Positions 15,272 to 22,959 of a stretch of 25,802 bases of DNA are shown here, piece by piece (the stretch's first letter is position 1; the number at the start of each line of letters is the position of its first letter). The translations under genes were made by a program, and so were the position numbers. The notes beneath the pieces are model-generated. The model was not told the origin of the DNA. It ran no database searches and was given only the letters and a program-made list of their open reading frames with translations. The DNA is from a virus: positions 1 through 25,802 of IMG/VR virus record IMGVR_UViG_3300035698_019877, one strand, 5' to 3'.

Positions 15272-17420
15272 ATTCACTCTTCAAACCAGTCATTTCAATA
15301 ATACCATCACGAAGATACCTGTATAACTCTTCATTTTCTCTTAATACCTCAATAGCTTTTATTTCTCCCTGGGCAAAAAATTTGTCTACACCTGGTTTGT
15401 AGTAATAAGCACCACGCTTTTCTACAAGCCCCAAACCCTCAGCTAAAGTAAGGCATTCAGAATGTATATCATACCCAACACCATAAATAAGCGGAATTTC
15501 AGCAGTTCTAAATGGGGGAGCTAGCTTGTTTTTTCTAATTTCAAATGTAGTCTTATGACCAATAGTCTCGCCAGTAATAGGGTTAACTATCCTAGAAGAC
15601 TTAGCCTCACCGCCAGAAACTGAAATTCTACCAGTAGCATAAAAACCAATGGCCTCACCACCTGTAGTTATCCTGGGGTCGCCGTAAGCACCAATCTTAT
15701 ACCTAAGCTGATTAATAAATATCAAAAGTGTGTTTGTTTCGCTTGCTATAGGAACAAACCTCCTCATTGCTTTGCTCATCAATCTAGCCAACAACCCCAT
15801 AAAATCATCGCTTATTTCTGCTTCAGACTCTGCTTTGGGAATAAGCGCGGATACACTATCCACTACAGCAACATCAAGCTCTCCGGTCTTCATATACATT
15901 TCTAAAGCATCCAAATTATCATCACCTACATAAGCTTGGATCATTTCAACCTTATCAATATCAACATCCATAGCCCTAAAAAGTGTTGGATCAGCTGCGT
16001 GTTCTGCGTCAACAAAACAACACAACATTTTTCTTTTTTGGGCCTGCGCCATAACACTCATCGCAAGTGTGGTATTATGACTAATAAAACCATTGGACAC
16101 AAAACTATGAGTTTCTGGCATCACGACATCAAATACTGGAACAATACCTACATCTTCAACATTACTAACTTTATCACACGCATACTTACTTAACTCACAT
16201 AAATGGTATAAAATTAAAGCAGTAGCACCACCAATCTCTAAATTAGTAAGAGTAAGGTGCCCTAAAATAGTATTTAATTTACCAATAGACAAGCTTCCGC
16301 CACTACACCTATCTATGTCGTAGCTCAACGAGCGATAACTCTTGCTATCAACACCCTCAACATCAGCATATAAAACCTTCAACAATATATCCTGATATGG
16401 GTAGTTCCACTTATTAAACATAGGTTCTTTTTTTAAATTAAAATCTACAAATTTATTTACTTTATCATCTAAAACAAACCCTATTTCAATCATAAAAGTT
16501 ACTACATCTTCATCATAAATTTCTATGTAATAACAACTATTACCATAAGTGCCATTAGTATCTATCTTAATTATTGATTTAATACCAAATCTTCCCAACA
16601 ACAAAAGCTGAAGCTGTCTCATTAAATTATGAGAAACACCACTTGCGGTAATCCTATTAGGCTCTCCACAACAACAATTAGAACTGAAATAAGATGACAA
16701 AAATTTGGAAATTACTTTGTTAGAACTTTTACGAATTTTAATAGGAACAGAACTATCAAATAACACTTTATCTTGGCCATTTAACTGCTCGTCAGCAACC
16801 AACATACCTAGAAATGCTGCTTCATCCTCTGAAATTTTATCATTGTCTATATCATAACTAGACTTACTTATTAAAATACAGTCACCAATCTTAATATCCT
16901 TAGTTCGCCTCCACACAATCAGACCAGTGTCACTGTCAATTACCTTATACTTATGCTGGCCAGTAGATTCTGTTTCAAAACCAGCACTAGTAGTTATTTT
17001 TTTAACTTCTTGATTCCCACTCCAAACAAAATGAGATGTCTCTTCGATTTGTCCATCTTTGTTTAAAAGCCCACAAGAACACTTAGTATTTTTATCTGCT
17101 ACACACACTGGTGTTCCGTATAGACTAAAAAGCTCCTCAATGGTTAGAAGTCCATGTTGTGTGTTCAAATAACTATCCTTACTTTGACATTTACCACCTG
17201 AAGGAGGACCATAAAACTCATATATCCTTCCTCTAGCTAAACCACCTCTGCCCACAGCAACATCAAGGCCTAGGGAACCTGTGGAAACGGTGTCTATAAT
17301 AAGATCTCCCTTTTCCCCCATAGTGCTAATAACACTACCATATTTCTTAATAATGGCCTTCTTAGCTATTTCTAAAGTACTTCTAGTCTTAGGATCGCTA
17401 TCAACTTTTTTCTTTGCCAT
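15255..17420 (-). CDS. recA: RecA recombinase precursor with an intein in the P-loop
   Basis: The precursor is 721 residues from the ATG at 17420 (GGAGGG upstream); removal of the 372-residue intein leaves 349, matching E. coli RecA (353). The exteins show GPPSGGK^TT as Walker A (71-77 plus 450-451), LDVAVVDSVSAL as Walker B (515-526), the L2 DNA loop FINQLRYKIGAYGDP and TTGGEAIGFYA, and a short C-terminal domain that lacks the long acidic tail of E. coli. The protein coats single-stranded DNA and drives strand exchange, probably in phage recombination-dependent replication. It overlaps the unknown gene upstream by 20 bases and the nuclease downstream by 17. Confidence 0.96.
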   Translation of the reverse strand: MAKKKVDSDPKTRSTLEIAKKAIIKKYGSVISTMGEKGDLIIDTVSTGSLGLDVAVGRGGLARGRIYEFYGPPSGGKCQSKDSYLNTQHGLLTIEELFSLYGTPVCVADKNTKCSCGLLNKDGQIEETSHFVWSGNQEVKKITTSAGFETESTGQHKYKVIDSDTGLIVWRRTKDIKIGDCILISKSSYDIDNDKISEDEAAFLGMLVADEQLNGQDKVLFDSSVPIKIRKSSNKVISKFLSSYFSSNCCCGEPNRITASGVSHNLMRQLQLLLLGRFGIKSIIKIDTNGTYGNSCYYIEIYDEDVVTFMIEIGFVLDDKVNKFVDFNLKKEPMFNKWNYPYQDILLKVLYADVEGVDSKSYRSLSYDIDRCSGGSLSIGKLNTILGHLTLTNLEIGGATALILYHLCELSKYACDKVSNVEDVGIVPVFDVVMPETHSFVSNGFISHNTTLAMSVMAQAQKRKMLCCFVDAEHAADPTLFRAMDVDIDKVEMIQAYVGDDNLDALEMYMKTGELDVAVVDSVSALIPKAESEAEISDDFMGLLARLMSKAMRRFVPIASETNTLLIFINQLRYKIGAYGDPRITTGGEAIGFYATGRISVSGGEAKSSRIVNPITGETIGHKTTFEIRKNKLAPPFRTAEIPLIYGVGYDIHSECLTLAEGLGLVEKRGAYYYKPGVDKFFAQGEIKAIEVLRENEELYRYLRDGIIEMTGLKSEYEQNS
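16074..17189 (-). mobile_element. RecA intein (372 aa), inserted between Lys and Thr of Walker A
   Basis: Covers residues 78-449. It starts with Cys (CQSKDSYLN) and block B is ESTGQHKYKV (T-x-x-H). The endonuclease-like blocks are FLGMLVADEQL and LLKVLYADVEG; both catalytic-position Asp residues remain, though the usual following Gly is Glu or Val, so activity is uncertain. The C-terminal block is SFVSNGFISHN followed by Thr. It is cysteine-rich: KCSC at 113-116 and CCC at 249-251, which could bind metal or sense redox state (inference). It splits the ATP loop, so RecA cannot work before splicing. Confidence 0.94.
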
Positions 17421-18009
17421 CAATTCCCTCCACAAGCCCATCAAACACTAAAGAACCTGGGCCATAGTTTTTTATATACCAATCATATGTTTTCTTACAA
17501 TACTCATCTGATTCTAATTCTTCTTTCTCTAATTCTCTATCCCTTATAATACCCAAAGCAACTTCAGTAACCCAACCAAGATTCTTTTGACCAAATATAC
17601 CAAAATTCATACTGTTAACAGTAAGATTAAACCTACTGAAATTACTAAACACTGTCTCTATAATTAAGGAACATTCCTTTAAGGCATGTTCTTTATCACA
17701 CCCACTAGACAACATTCTAGACTCTATAAAAGTCTTAGCTATTTTTCTATCTCTTTGATTATTCCTATGTCTACCAACCTTGCTTGGAAATTTGTAGTCA
17801 AGCAACCCATAGAACAGATGTATTAAATCATCCATCTTCTTAACATTACTAAAATTCCCTTCTGGACTCTTAATAACCCTATAACCACGCGTCTTTAAAT
17901 ATTCGGCACACAAACTAATTATAACTGAGTTATTATCTATATAAAACAAAGAAGATTGGTTTAGTTGCTCTCCAATAACCTTATAAAGACCCTCTAAAAC
18001 AGCATCCAC
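17401..18009 (-). CDS. protein of unknown function between clamp and RecA (GTG start)
   Basis: I do not recognise this 202-residue protein. It is mostly helical by eye with mixed charge: an N-terminal SLFYIDNNSVIISLCAEYL stretch, a basic middle (KVGRHRNNQRDRKIAK, about 78-93), then a hydrophobic IIETVFSNFSRFNLTV segment and an acidic linker (EKEELESDEY). No catalytic motif is visible. The start is GTG at 18009, with AAGGAG six to seven bases upstream and a TAGTG join to the clamp stop. Its place in the clamp-RecA operon points to replication or repair. Confidence 0.65.
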   Translation of the reverse strand: MDAVLEGLYKVIGEQLNQSSLFYIDNNSVIISLCAEYLKTRGYRVIKSPEGNFSNVKKMDDLIHLFYGLLDYKFPSKVGRHRNNQRDRKIAKTFIESRMLSSGCDKEHALKECSLIIETVFSNFSRFNLTVNSMNFGIFGQKNLGWVTEVALGIIRDRELEKEELESDEYCKKTYDWYIKNYGPGSLVFDGLVEGIDGKEKS

Positions 18010-19148
18010 TATTTTCTCCTTCTAATAGGCCGAATAAGTGCTTTCTGGTTCTCTGAATTAAAAGAATCTACAATGAAACTACCATTTTCATCAGTAAATT
18101 TTATAATTAATTTATCATCTTTAATAGCATCAACAGTTTGTAACAAATATTGTCCATTAAGGTCTATAATAAAACCACCTTTGTATTCCAAATCTACATC
18201 ACAAGTGAAATTAGCCACATCATTTCTAAAAGCCAATCTACCATCAGACATTTCGATAGTAAACCGGTTGTAATCGTCTTCGTTTAATACATCACTAAAT
18301 GGCCGTAGGTTACCCATAAGAACCTCTTTATCTATAACAACCATGTTTTTAAAATCATCAAAAGAATTACTATAATCTGGGTATTCATGTCCAACAATCC
18401 TTCTACCCCAGAACATAATGTCATCGAACTTAACTTTAATAACTCTGTCATCTATTTCAAAAAACAACTGAGTTTCACCACTTAAAGCCCTTCTAAGACC
18501 CATAATAAAATCATACTTAAGAATAAAACTACCTTCCTTCAAGTTGCCAACATTATTAACCTTATATTCGGACAATATTTTACCATTAGTTCCAGCAAAG
18601 TAAATATTGTTTTCATCAAAATGAATATTTATTCCTTGAAGTGCTACCATTGGGCTATTGGGTTCTACTGCGTAAAGAACTTTTCCTAATGCAGCCTTAA
18701 ACATGTTAGAGTTCAAAACAAAATTTGGCTGATCAAAAGGTTTAGGCTTTCTTATACCTGAACTATCAAAATTATCAAGTTTCAATCTACCTCTAGAAGT
18801 CTTACCATTTTCTAATTTATTCGAGACAGTTATCAACACACTCTTTTCATCTACTTTAAATTTAAATGTTTTAGCGCCTGATGTACCATCCCAAGGTGGG
18901 AATGAAGTGACGAAAGATTTGATTTTACCGAAAATTAAAGACACCTTGCCAGGCTCTTTAACAGAAACCTCATTGGTATGAATCATACAACCAGTTGATA
19001 AATTATTAGACAAAAATAAAACAGAGTCACCTGAATCAGATGCCTCTATTAGTATCCTGCCAGTTGTGTCAGCAGTATTCAACTTAACTGTAACACCCAG
19101 AGCTTTTACAATCCTCTGTAATTCCATAGTACCAATACTAAACTCCAT
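18009..19148 (-). CDS. dnaN: DnaN-like beta sliding clamp
   Basis: 379 residues from the ATG at 19148 (AAGGA seven bases upstream), close to bacterial DnaN (366). Three similar beta-rich thirds are visible; clamp-like signatures include LQRIVKALGVTV near the start, the middle repeat FKAALGKVLYAVEPN-x-PM-x-ALQGINI (as in E. coli RxLIxxTxFAxxxxxxRxxLxGxxxE), the EYPDYSNSF strand near residue 260 (the P-D-Y motif) and a third repeat from VLMGNLRPFSDV. It should ring DNA and tether the polymerase, and it probably recruits host or phage polymerase. It is the first gene of the replication operon, behind the only promoter I can see. The C-terminal peptide is basic (RPIRRRK), unlike the canonical MPMRL ending. 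Confidence 0.88.
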   Translation of the reverse strand: MEFSIGTMELQRIVKALGVTVKLNTADTTGRILIEASDSGDSVLFLSNNLSTGCMIHTNEVSVKEPGKVSLIFGKIKSFVTSFPPWDGTSGAKTFKFKVDEKSVLITVSNKLENGKTSRGRLKLDNFDSSGIRKPKPFDQPNFVLNSNMFKAALGKVLYAVEPNSPMVALQGINIHFDENNIYFAGTNGKILSEYKVNNVGNLKEGSFILKYDFIMGLRRALSGETQLFFEIDDRVIKVKFDDIMFWGRRIVGHEYPDYSNSFDDFKNMVVIDKEVLMGNLRPFSDVLNEDDYNRFTIEMSDGRLAFRNDVANFTCDVDLEYKGGFIIDLNGQYLLQTVDAIKDDKLIIKFTDENGSFIVDSFNSENQKALIRPIRRRK

Positions 19149-19204
19149 AATTAAATCCTTCCATATTTTATAAACATTTATATTTAGACATAGCAATAAT
19201 TCTT

Positions 19205-19243
19205 AGCTTATTTATACAATAAGCATTGAATCTCATTTGTCAA
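19205..19243 (-). promoter_or_regulatory. sigma-70-like promoter for the replication operon
   Basis: In the 107-base gap between the structural and replication genes the minus strand reads TTGACA (19243-19238, perfect -35), a 16-base spacer, then TATTGT as the -10 (four of six, with the key first, second and last positions). An alternative TATAAA is 21 bases away and less likely. The clamp gene starts about 60 bases downstream with its own binding site. This is the only gap above 50 bases between full-length genes, which supports a promoter here. Confidence 0.5.
19206..19224. repeat. 7-bp perfect inverted repeat at the -10 region
   Basis: GCTTATT at 19206-19212 and AATAAGC at 19218-19224 pair perfectly around a 5-base TATAC loop. 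It covers the -10 element on the minus strand, so it could be an operator for a repressor or a processed hairpin. It has no following T run on either strand, so it is not a typical terminator. Confidence 0.5.
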
Positions 19244-19255
19244 GTTAAATTATGC

Positions 19256-21322
19256 CTAAATTATGTCTATGCCTTTACCTTGACCTACACCTACAACAAG
19301 CTGCTTGCTCTGTACATTAATACTTGACGATAAACCAGATGAACCAGGCTTTTCATATATAAGATTTACATATGCTGATAACATAGTACTCATACTGCCT
19401 CTTGTCAAGTTAATACTAGCAGATAAATTTCCAACCGGCTCATCAGTAACATAATCTACCACTAACCTAACAGCCTCATCAATATCAACATATCTGGTTA
19501 AATCATGTAAAACTCTAGCTCTAAATAGCTTTCTTTTTATACTTAAAGCTCTATCTTCTGGTATATAAGCCTTAACATCAACAACCCACCTATCTAATAA
19601 ATCATCAGCACTAAAAACAACATTTCCAGAGCTTAAATAAATATAATCCTTTACCATACTCTTAAATGTTATTTCAACAATCTTAGACAACAGAGCTTGC
19701 CCATATCTGTTAATATTGTAAACTAACTCTTTATTCTTCGTATATTTAAAATTATAGTCCTCTATTCTTACAGGTGTTAAGGAAGAACTTAAACTTGTAG
19801 AATGTAGTATACCTTGTATGGAAGCCGTAAGATATGAAAGTCTTTTAAACATAGACACATATATAGGAAGAATATCAACAACTTTTACAACACCACCAGT
19901 TGAAGTTACTCTAATTGGGAACTTGTCCATAACAACAGTTACTGGTGAATAGCCAACAGTAGCAGCAAGATTCCTAATAAGTCTATGTCCAAAAACACCA
20001 TTGATATACGCAGATAAATCATCTTTGTATACAGATCTAATATAAGCTGTAAGCTCACCATATCCAGAAGAACCACAAGAAACATTAATCATGGCTGCCA
20101 AATCTTTATGTTCCATAGTAGACACAGCCAATACAGTAGTCATTCTAATCATCTTAGGATAAATAGACGCGGTAAGCACACTAACATAAATAGTTGGGTT
20201 TATAGATGCACTCAAAATACCAGCTGTTATTGGTGTCATATTAGCCGATAAATCAGTTTGTTGCCAGGCACCCATACTAGCACTTAAATTAAACGGAACT
20301 TTTGTAGCATAACAACCTTTAATAGCAGCCGACAAAAATGACCTATAATCCACCGCGTTCAAAGATGCCCTTAAATTATACGGGTAATCAAGAGCATTCA
20401 AACTAGCTGATAAAAATAATGTATCCCAAGAATGGATGTTAGCTGTTAAAGGTACAAATGGTATCGCAAAAACACTAGCAGATAAATTATACAGGTAAGT
20501 AGCTCTTAGATGCCCACTTAAATCACTATAATTAAAAGCTCGAATATAAGCCTGCAAATCTTTAGATACAGTGCGACCCCAACCCTTAACTGTAGCCAAC
20601 AAATTTACCCATTCGTGAGCACTAATAGACGCATTTAAATTCGAATAATAAACAGATTTAATATCAGCGCCCAAATCCTTAGAAGCCCACCCTCTCAAAT
20701 AAGCTGGTAATATACGCTGTGGCCAAACCTTTAAATAAGCTGGAAGGTCTACCCCCTGTATTGGGTTCAAAGATGCCTGTAGGTCATAAACCATTAAAGC
20801 AGAGATTGTTGCACCAAAATCCACCGCTTGCCAGCCCATCAAATACGCAGAAAGGTCTGTGTCTGATTTAGAAAACACATTAATAAAAGCAGATAAATCA
20901 GCTGGAAAATGAGCTTGAATACTAGCTGTAAGATCCTTACACGCAAAACCTCTAATAGACGCAATAAAATCACTCCATGTCAAACCCTCTAATGTTGCAG
21001 ATAGGTCTTTATAACTGGAAATAATTTCTTGATCAATACCTACAGAAGCAGTTAAATTTCTTGCCCCTTCATAAACACAACGACCTCTTATAATCTGAAC
21101 ACCATACTTAGAGTAACCAATAATATAGGTAGGACACTCTTTTACTGTGTCGTATTCTGCTGGTGGCTGAGACATGACATTTATAGACGCCCCCAAATAA
21201 GAAGTAGCCACTACAGAACCAAGCTGGCTAAAATCAAAAGCAAGCTTATCCATGTCAGGTTTAGTGTAGCCACCAGAACCGAATTGAAAAGGTAAGTTAT
21301 TCATAGGGGGTGTATTAGCCAT
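19256..21322 (-). CDS. large virion-type protein made of about 30 twelve-residue repeats
   Basis: A 688-residue protein with a non-repeat N-terminus (1-86), a repeat region (about 87-456) and a mixed C-terminus. The repeat is 12 residues: [DN]-L-[ST]-A-[SYFT]-[IL] followed by six variable residues, often with GW. Core L positions include 107, 119, 131, 143, 157, 169, 181, 192, 205, 217, 229, 241, 256, 268, 280, 292, 304, mostly 12 apart. More copies occur at 498, 511, 633, 648 and 664; a non-repeat charged domain (about 515-625) is spliced into the series. This suggests an extended beta-solenoid or strand-turn array, such as a fibre or surface adhesin; function is unknown. No signal peptide. 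AAGGATGG precedes the ATG. Confidence 0.85.
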   Translation of the reverse strand: MANTPPMNNLPFQFGSGGYTKPDMDKLAFDFSQLGSVVATSYLGASINVMSQPPAEYDTVKECPTYIIGYSKYGVQIIRGRCVYEGARNLTASVGIDQEIISSYKDLSATLEGLTWSDFIASIRGFACKDLTASIQAHFPADLSAFINVFSKSDTDLSAYLMGWQAVDFGATISALMVYDLQASLNPIQGVDLPAYLKVWPQRILPAYLRGWASKDLGADIKSVYYSNLNASISAHEWVNLLATVKGWGRTVSKDLQAYIRAFNYSDLSGHLRATYLYNLSASVFAIPFVPLTANIHSWDTLFLSASLNALDYPYNLRASLNAVDYRSFLSAAIKGCYATKVPFNLSASMGAWQQTDLSANMTPITAGILSASINPTIYVSVLTASIYPKMIRMTTVLAVSTMEHKDLAAMINVSCGSSGYGELTAYIRSVYKDDLSAYINGVFGHRLIRNLAATVGYSPVTVVMDKFPIRVTSTGGVVKVVDILPIYVSMFKRLSYLTASIQGILHSTSLSSSLTPVRIEDYNFKYTKNKELVYNINRYGQALLSKIVEITFKSMVKDYIYLSSGNVVFSADDLLDRWVVDVKAYIPEDRALSIKRKLFRARVLHDLTRYVDIDEAVRLVVDYVTDEPVGNLSASINLTRGSMSTMLSAYVNLIYEKPGSSGLSSSINVQSKQLVVGVGQGKGIDII
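19955..21055 (-). repeat. main block of the dodecapeptide repeat (protein residues 90-456)
   Basis: About 30 copies of a 36-base, 12-residue unit, diverged at DNA level but locked in phase at the L-x-A-x-[IL] core. Insertions of one to four residues interrupt the phase at a few points (for example 15 residues from 241 to 256 and 16 from 330 to 346). The 12-residue step, rather than 20 or 40, is unusual for phage fibre repeats I know of. Confidence 0.8.
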
Positions 21323-21331
21323 TATCCATCC

Positions 21332-21856
21332 TTAAGAAGGTTCTAAATGATCATAAATTAAAGCATTTTTATCCTCATCAGACCACAACGCTACAGCATA
21401 ATGTGGTTCGTTATAAGTACTTTCTATAGCAAAAATACCATCAGTTCCAGCACTAGTAGTAGAACCAATCAAAGAACCATTACTTCTTCTGTATAGCCTA
21501 ACAGGTATTCCAGACACTCCACCAGCATCGTCTGACACTGTACCAGAACATAAAAACATATTATCAAACGAATAAGTTTCGCTGTTTTCTGCAAAACCAC
21601 TTGAAGTAGCTCGTACATACCAACTATAATTTGTTGCCTCAACTGTATCAATTGTAGCAGAAACAGTCGCACTATCAACAAACCCTGATACAGTAGTTCC
21701 TATAGGAACACCAACACCAGTATAAAAAGTTGCGTCAATAGAGTAATGAGTGGCCAAACTACCTGTAACTGTAACAGTAATAGTTAAAAGCTCGGTAATA
21801 CCATAAACTTGTATACCGGAAGGCGGAAACGGATTAGTAAAAATGAAATCAACCAT
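21332..21856 (-). CDS. small Ig-like structural protein with C-terminal regulatory-like domain
   Basis: A 174-residue protein. Residues 10-100 are a beta-sandwich of fibronectin-III or Ig type (TITVTVTG, TVSATID, YSWYVRATSSGFAEN). Residues 103-173 are a carboxypeptidase-regulatory-like domain: SGTVSDDAG, IPVRLYRRSNGSLIGS, DGIFAIES, then YDHLEP. The same C-terminal domain ends the LamG protein at 22960-25587 (YDIIAHDKIHPEN). Likely a virion surface or baseplate part that presents the shared domain. AGGGG seven bases before the ATG lies in the end of the propeller gene. Confidence 0.75.
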   Translation of the reverse strand: MVDFIFTNPFPPSGIQVYGITELLTITVTVTGSLATHYSIDATFYTGVGVPIGTTVSGFVDSATVSATIDTVEATNYSWYVRATSSGFAENSETYSFDNMFLCSGTVSDDAGGVSGIPVRLYRRSNGSLIGSTTSAGTDGIFAIESTYNEPHYAVALWSDEDKNALIYDHLEPS

Positions 21857-21858
21857 AT

Positions 21859-22959
21859 TTATACCCCTAAACTGACATTTATATCAACAATATCTTCTTG
21901 ATCTAATGTTTGTATTTCATAACTATAATAGTCATTTATACTACCATCATCTAACTTTATAACCATAAAGGCATCGTTTGTAGCAACATACATTTTACCA
22001 CTAGTTCTGCTGGCATTTGTATCCGCCCACACCGAAGTAAAAGCAAAACTATCTTGCTGGCCTGAAAGTATATCAGCAGTAAAATTAGTACCAGAAACAA
22101 CAACTGTAGTAGCCTTACAATAAATATCCGTAATTTGAACATCCTCATCAATAACATATACACCAGATGTGGTAGCCAAAAATATAGTATTTCCTCCTCC
22201 TACAGCAGTCCCCTCAGTAACAGAAAGATCTGTCAAACTGACAATAAATGTGTAGGTTTCATCTATATCGCTAATATATGTACCAGTCCTTCTTAATTCA
22301 TCACTATCAGGACCTTGAAATATATAATAACCAGTCCTATACGAAGTCATAAAACATTTATATGGGTAACCACTTACCGTTACATAATGGTCATAATACG
22401 GTTCTGAACCTATCTTATAAAAATCTACACCACCAGCTGTTGAACAGAAAAATCTATCACTATTCCCATGAATGTACCTAACATGATTATTAGTTAATTC
22501 CGGCTCTAATGCCCACTCTAACATATGAGTAGTTAGATTATAAGGGGTAAGAGTGCTACCGCTTACTGTAGACATAGGTAGATATTTTATACCACTTTTC
22601 GTAGTGCCTAGAAAAACATAATCGTCATTAGCCCAAACTGTATTAAAACCACCACGATACTCAACATAAGCCACTTTAGTCTCTAAACTAACATCAATAA
22701 CATCCAAACCAAAATCTATTGCAGCAAACACATAGTTACCATGAGTCCACAGTTGATTAAGTATTCCGAGAAAACATTCATTCCATTGAATCCAATCATG
22801 TTCTGCCCATTGACCAGAATTAGATTCTACCCATACATCATAGCAAACAGTATCAGGTACAATTGGAGAAAAATCGTAAACTCCACCACTCCATGTTGGT
22901 GGTGTATAATCTAATGTAATAAAATTAAATATACCACCATCTATTGTTAATATCGACAT
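21859..22959 (-). CDS. beta-propeller-like virion protein
   Basis: A 366-residue protein with at least five strand repeats of the propeller type: LWTHGNYVFAAIDFGLDVID (70-89), VWANDDYVFLGTTKSGIKYL (108-127), RYIHGNSDRFFCSTAGGVDF (161-180), GNTIFLATTSGVYVID (256-271) and VWADTNASRTSGKMYVATND (310-329). Each has a W/H-x-[NG]-x-x-x-[VI]-F-[LA] core and a G-[VL] turn. A six- or seven-blade fold is likely; ligand and location are unknown. Such proteins are common in phage tail and baseplate operons. Its ATG sits directly after the stop of the LamG gene, with GGAG supplied by that gene's last codons. Confidence 0.7.
   Translation of the reverse strand: MSILTIDGGIFNFITLDYTPPTWSGGVYDFSPIVPDTVCYDVWVESNSGQWAEHDWIQWNECFLGILNQLWTHGNYVFAAIDFGLDVIDVSLETKVAYVEYRGGFNTVWANDDYVFLGTTKSGIKYLPMSTVSGSTLTPYNLTTHMLEWALEPELTNNHVRYIHGNSDRFFCSTAGGVDFYKIGSEPYYDHYVTVSGYPYKCFMTSYRTGYYIFQGPDSDELRRTGTYISDIDETYTFIVSLTDLSVTEGTAVGGGNTIFLATTSGVYVIDEDVQITDIYCKATTVVVSGTNFTADILSGQQDSFAFTSVWADTNASRTSGKMYVATNDAFMVIKLDDGSINDYYSYEIQTLDQEDIVDINVSLGV

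Noticed and set aside
19206-19224. Hairpin as a transcription terminator
   Set aside because: The stem is AT-rich and neither strand has a U run after it; it fits an operator or promoter feature better.
19149-19255. Short 7-codon frame (ATGTCTAAATATAAATG) in the leader of the clamp gene
   Set aside because: Too short, no binding site, ends just before the clamp ribosome binding site; no sign of a leader peptide function.
19955-21055. Repeat region as a CRISPR array or tandem DNA repeat
   Set aside because: The units are diverged at DNA level, have no spacers, and the regularity is in the protein frame only.
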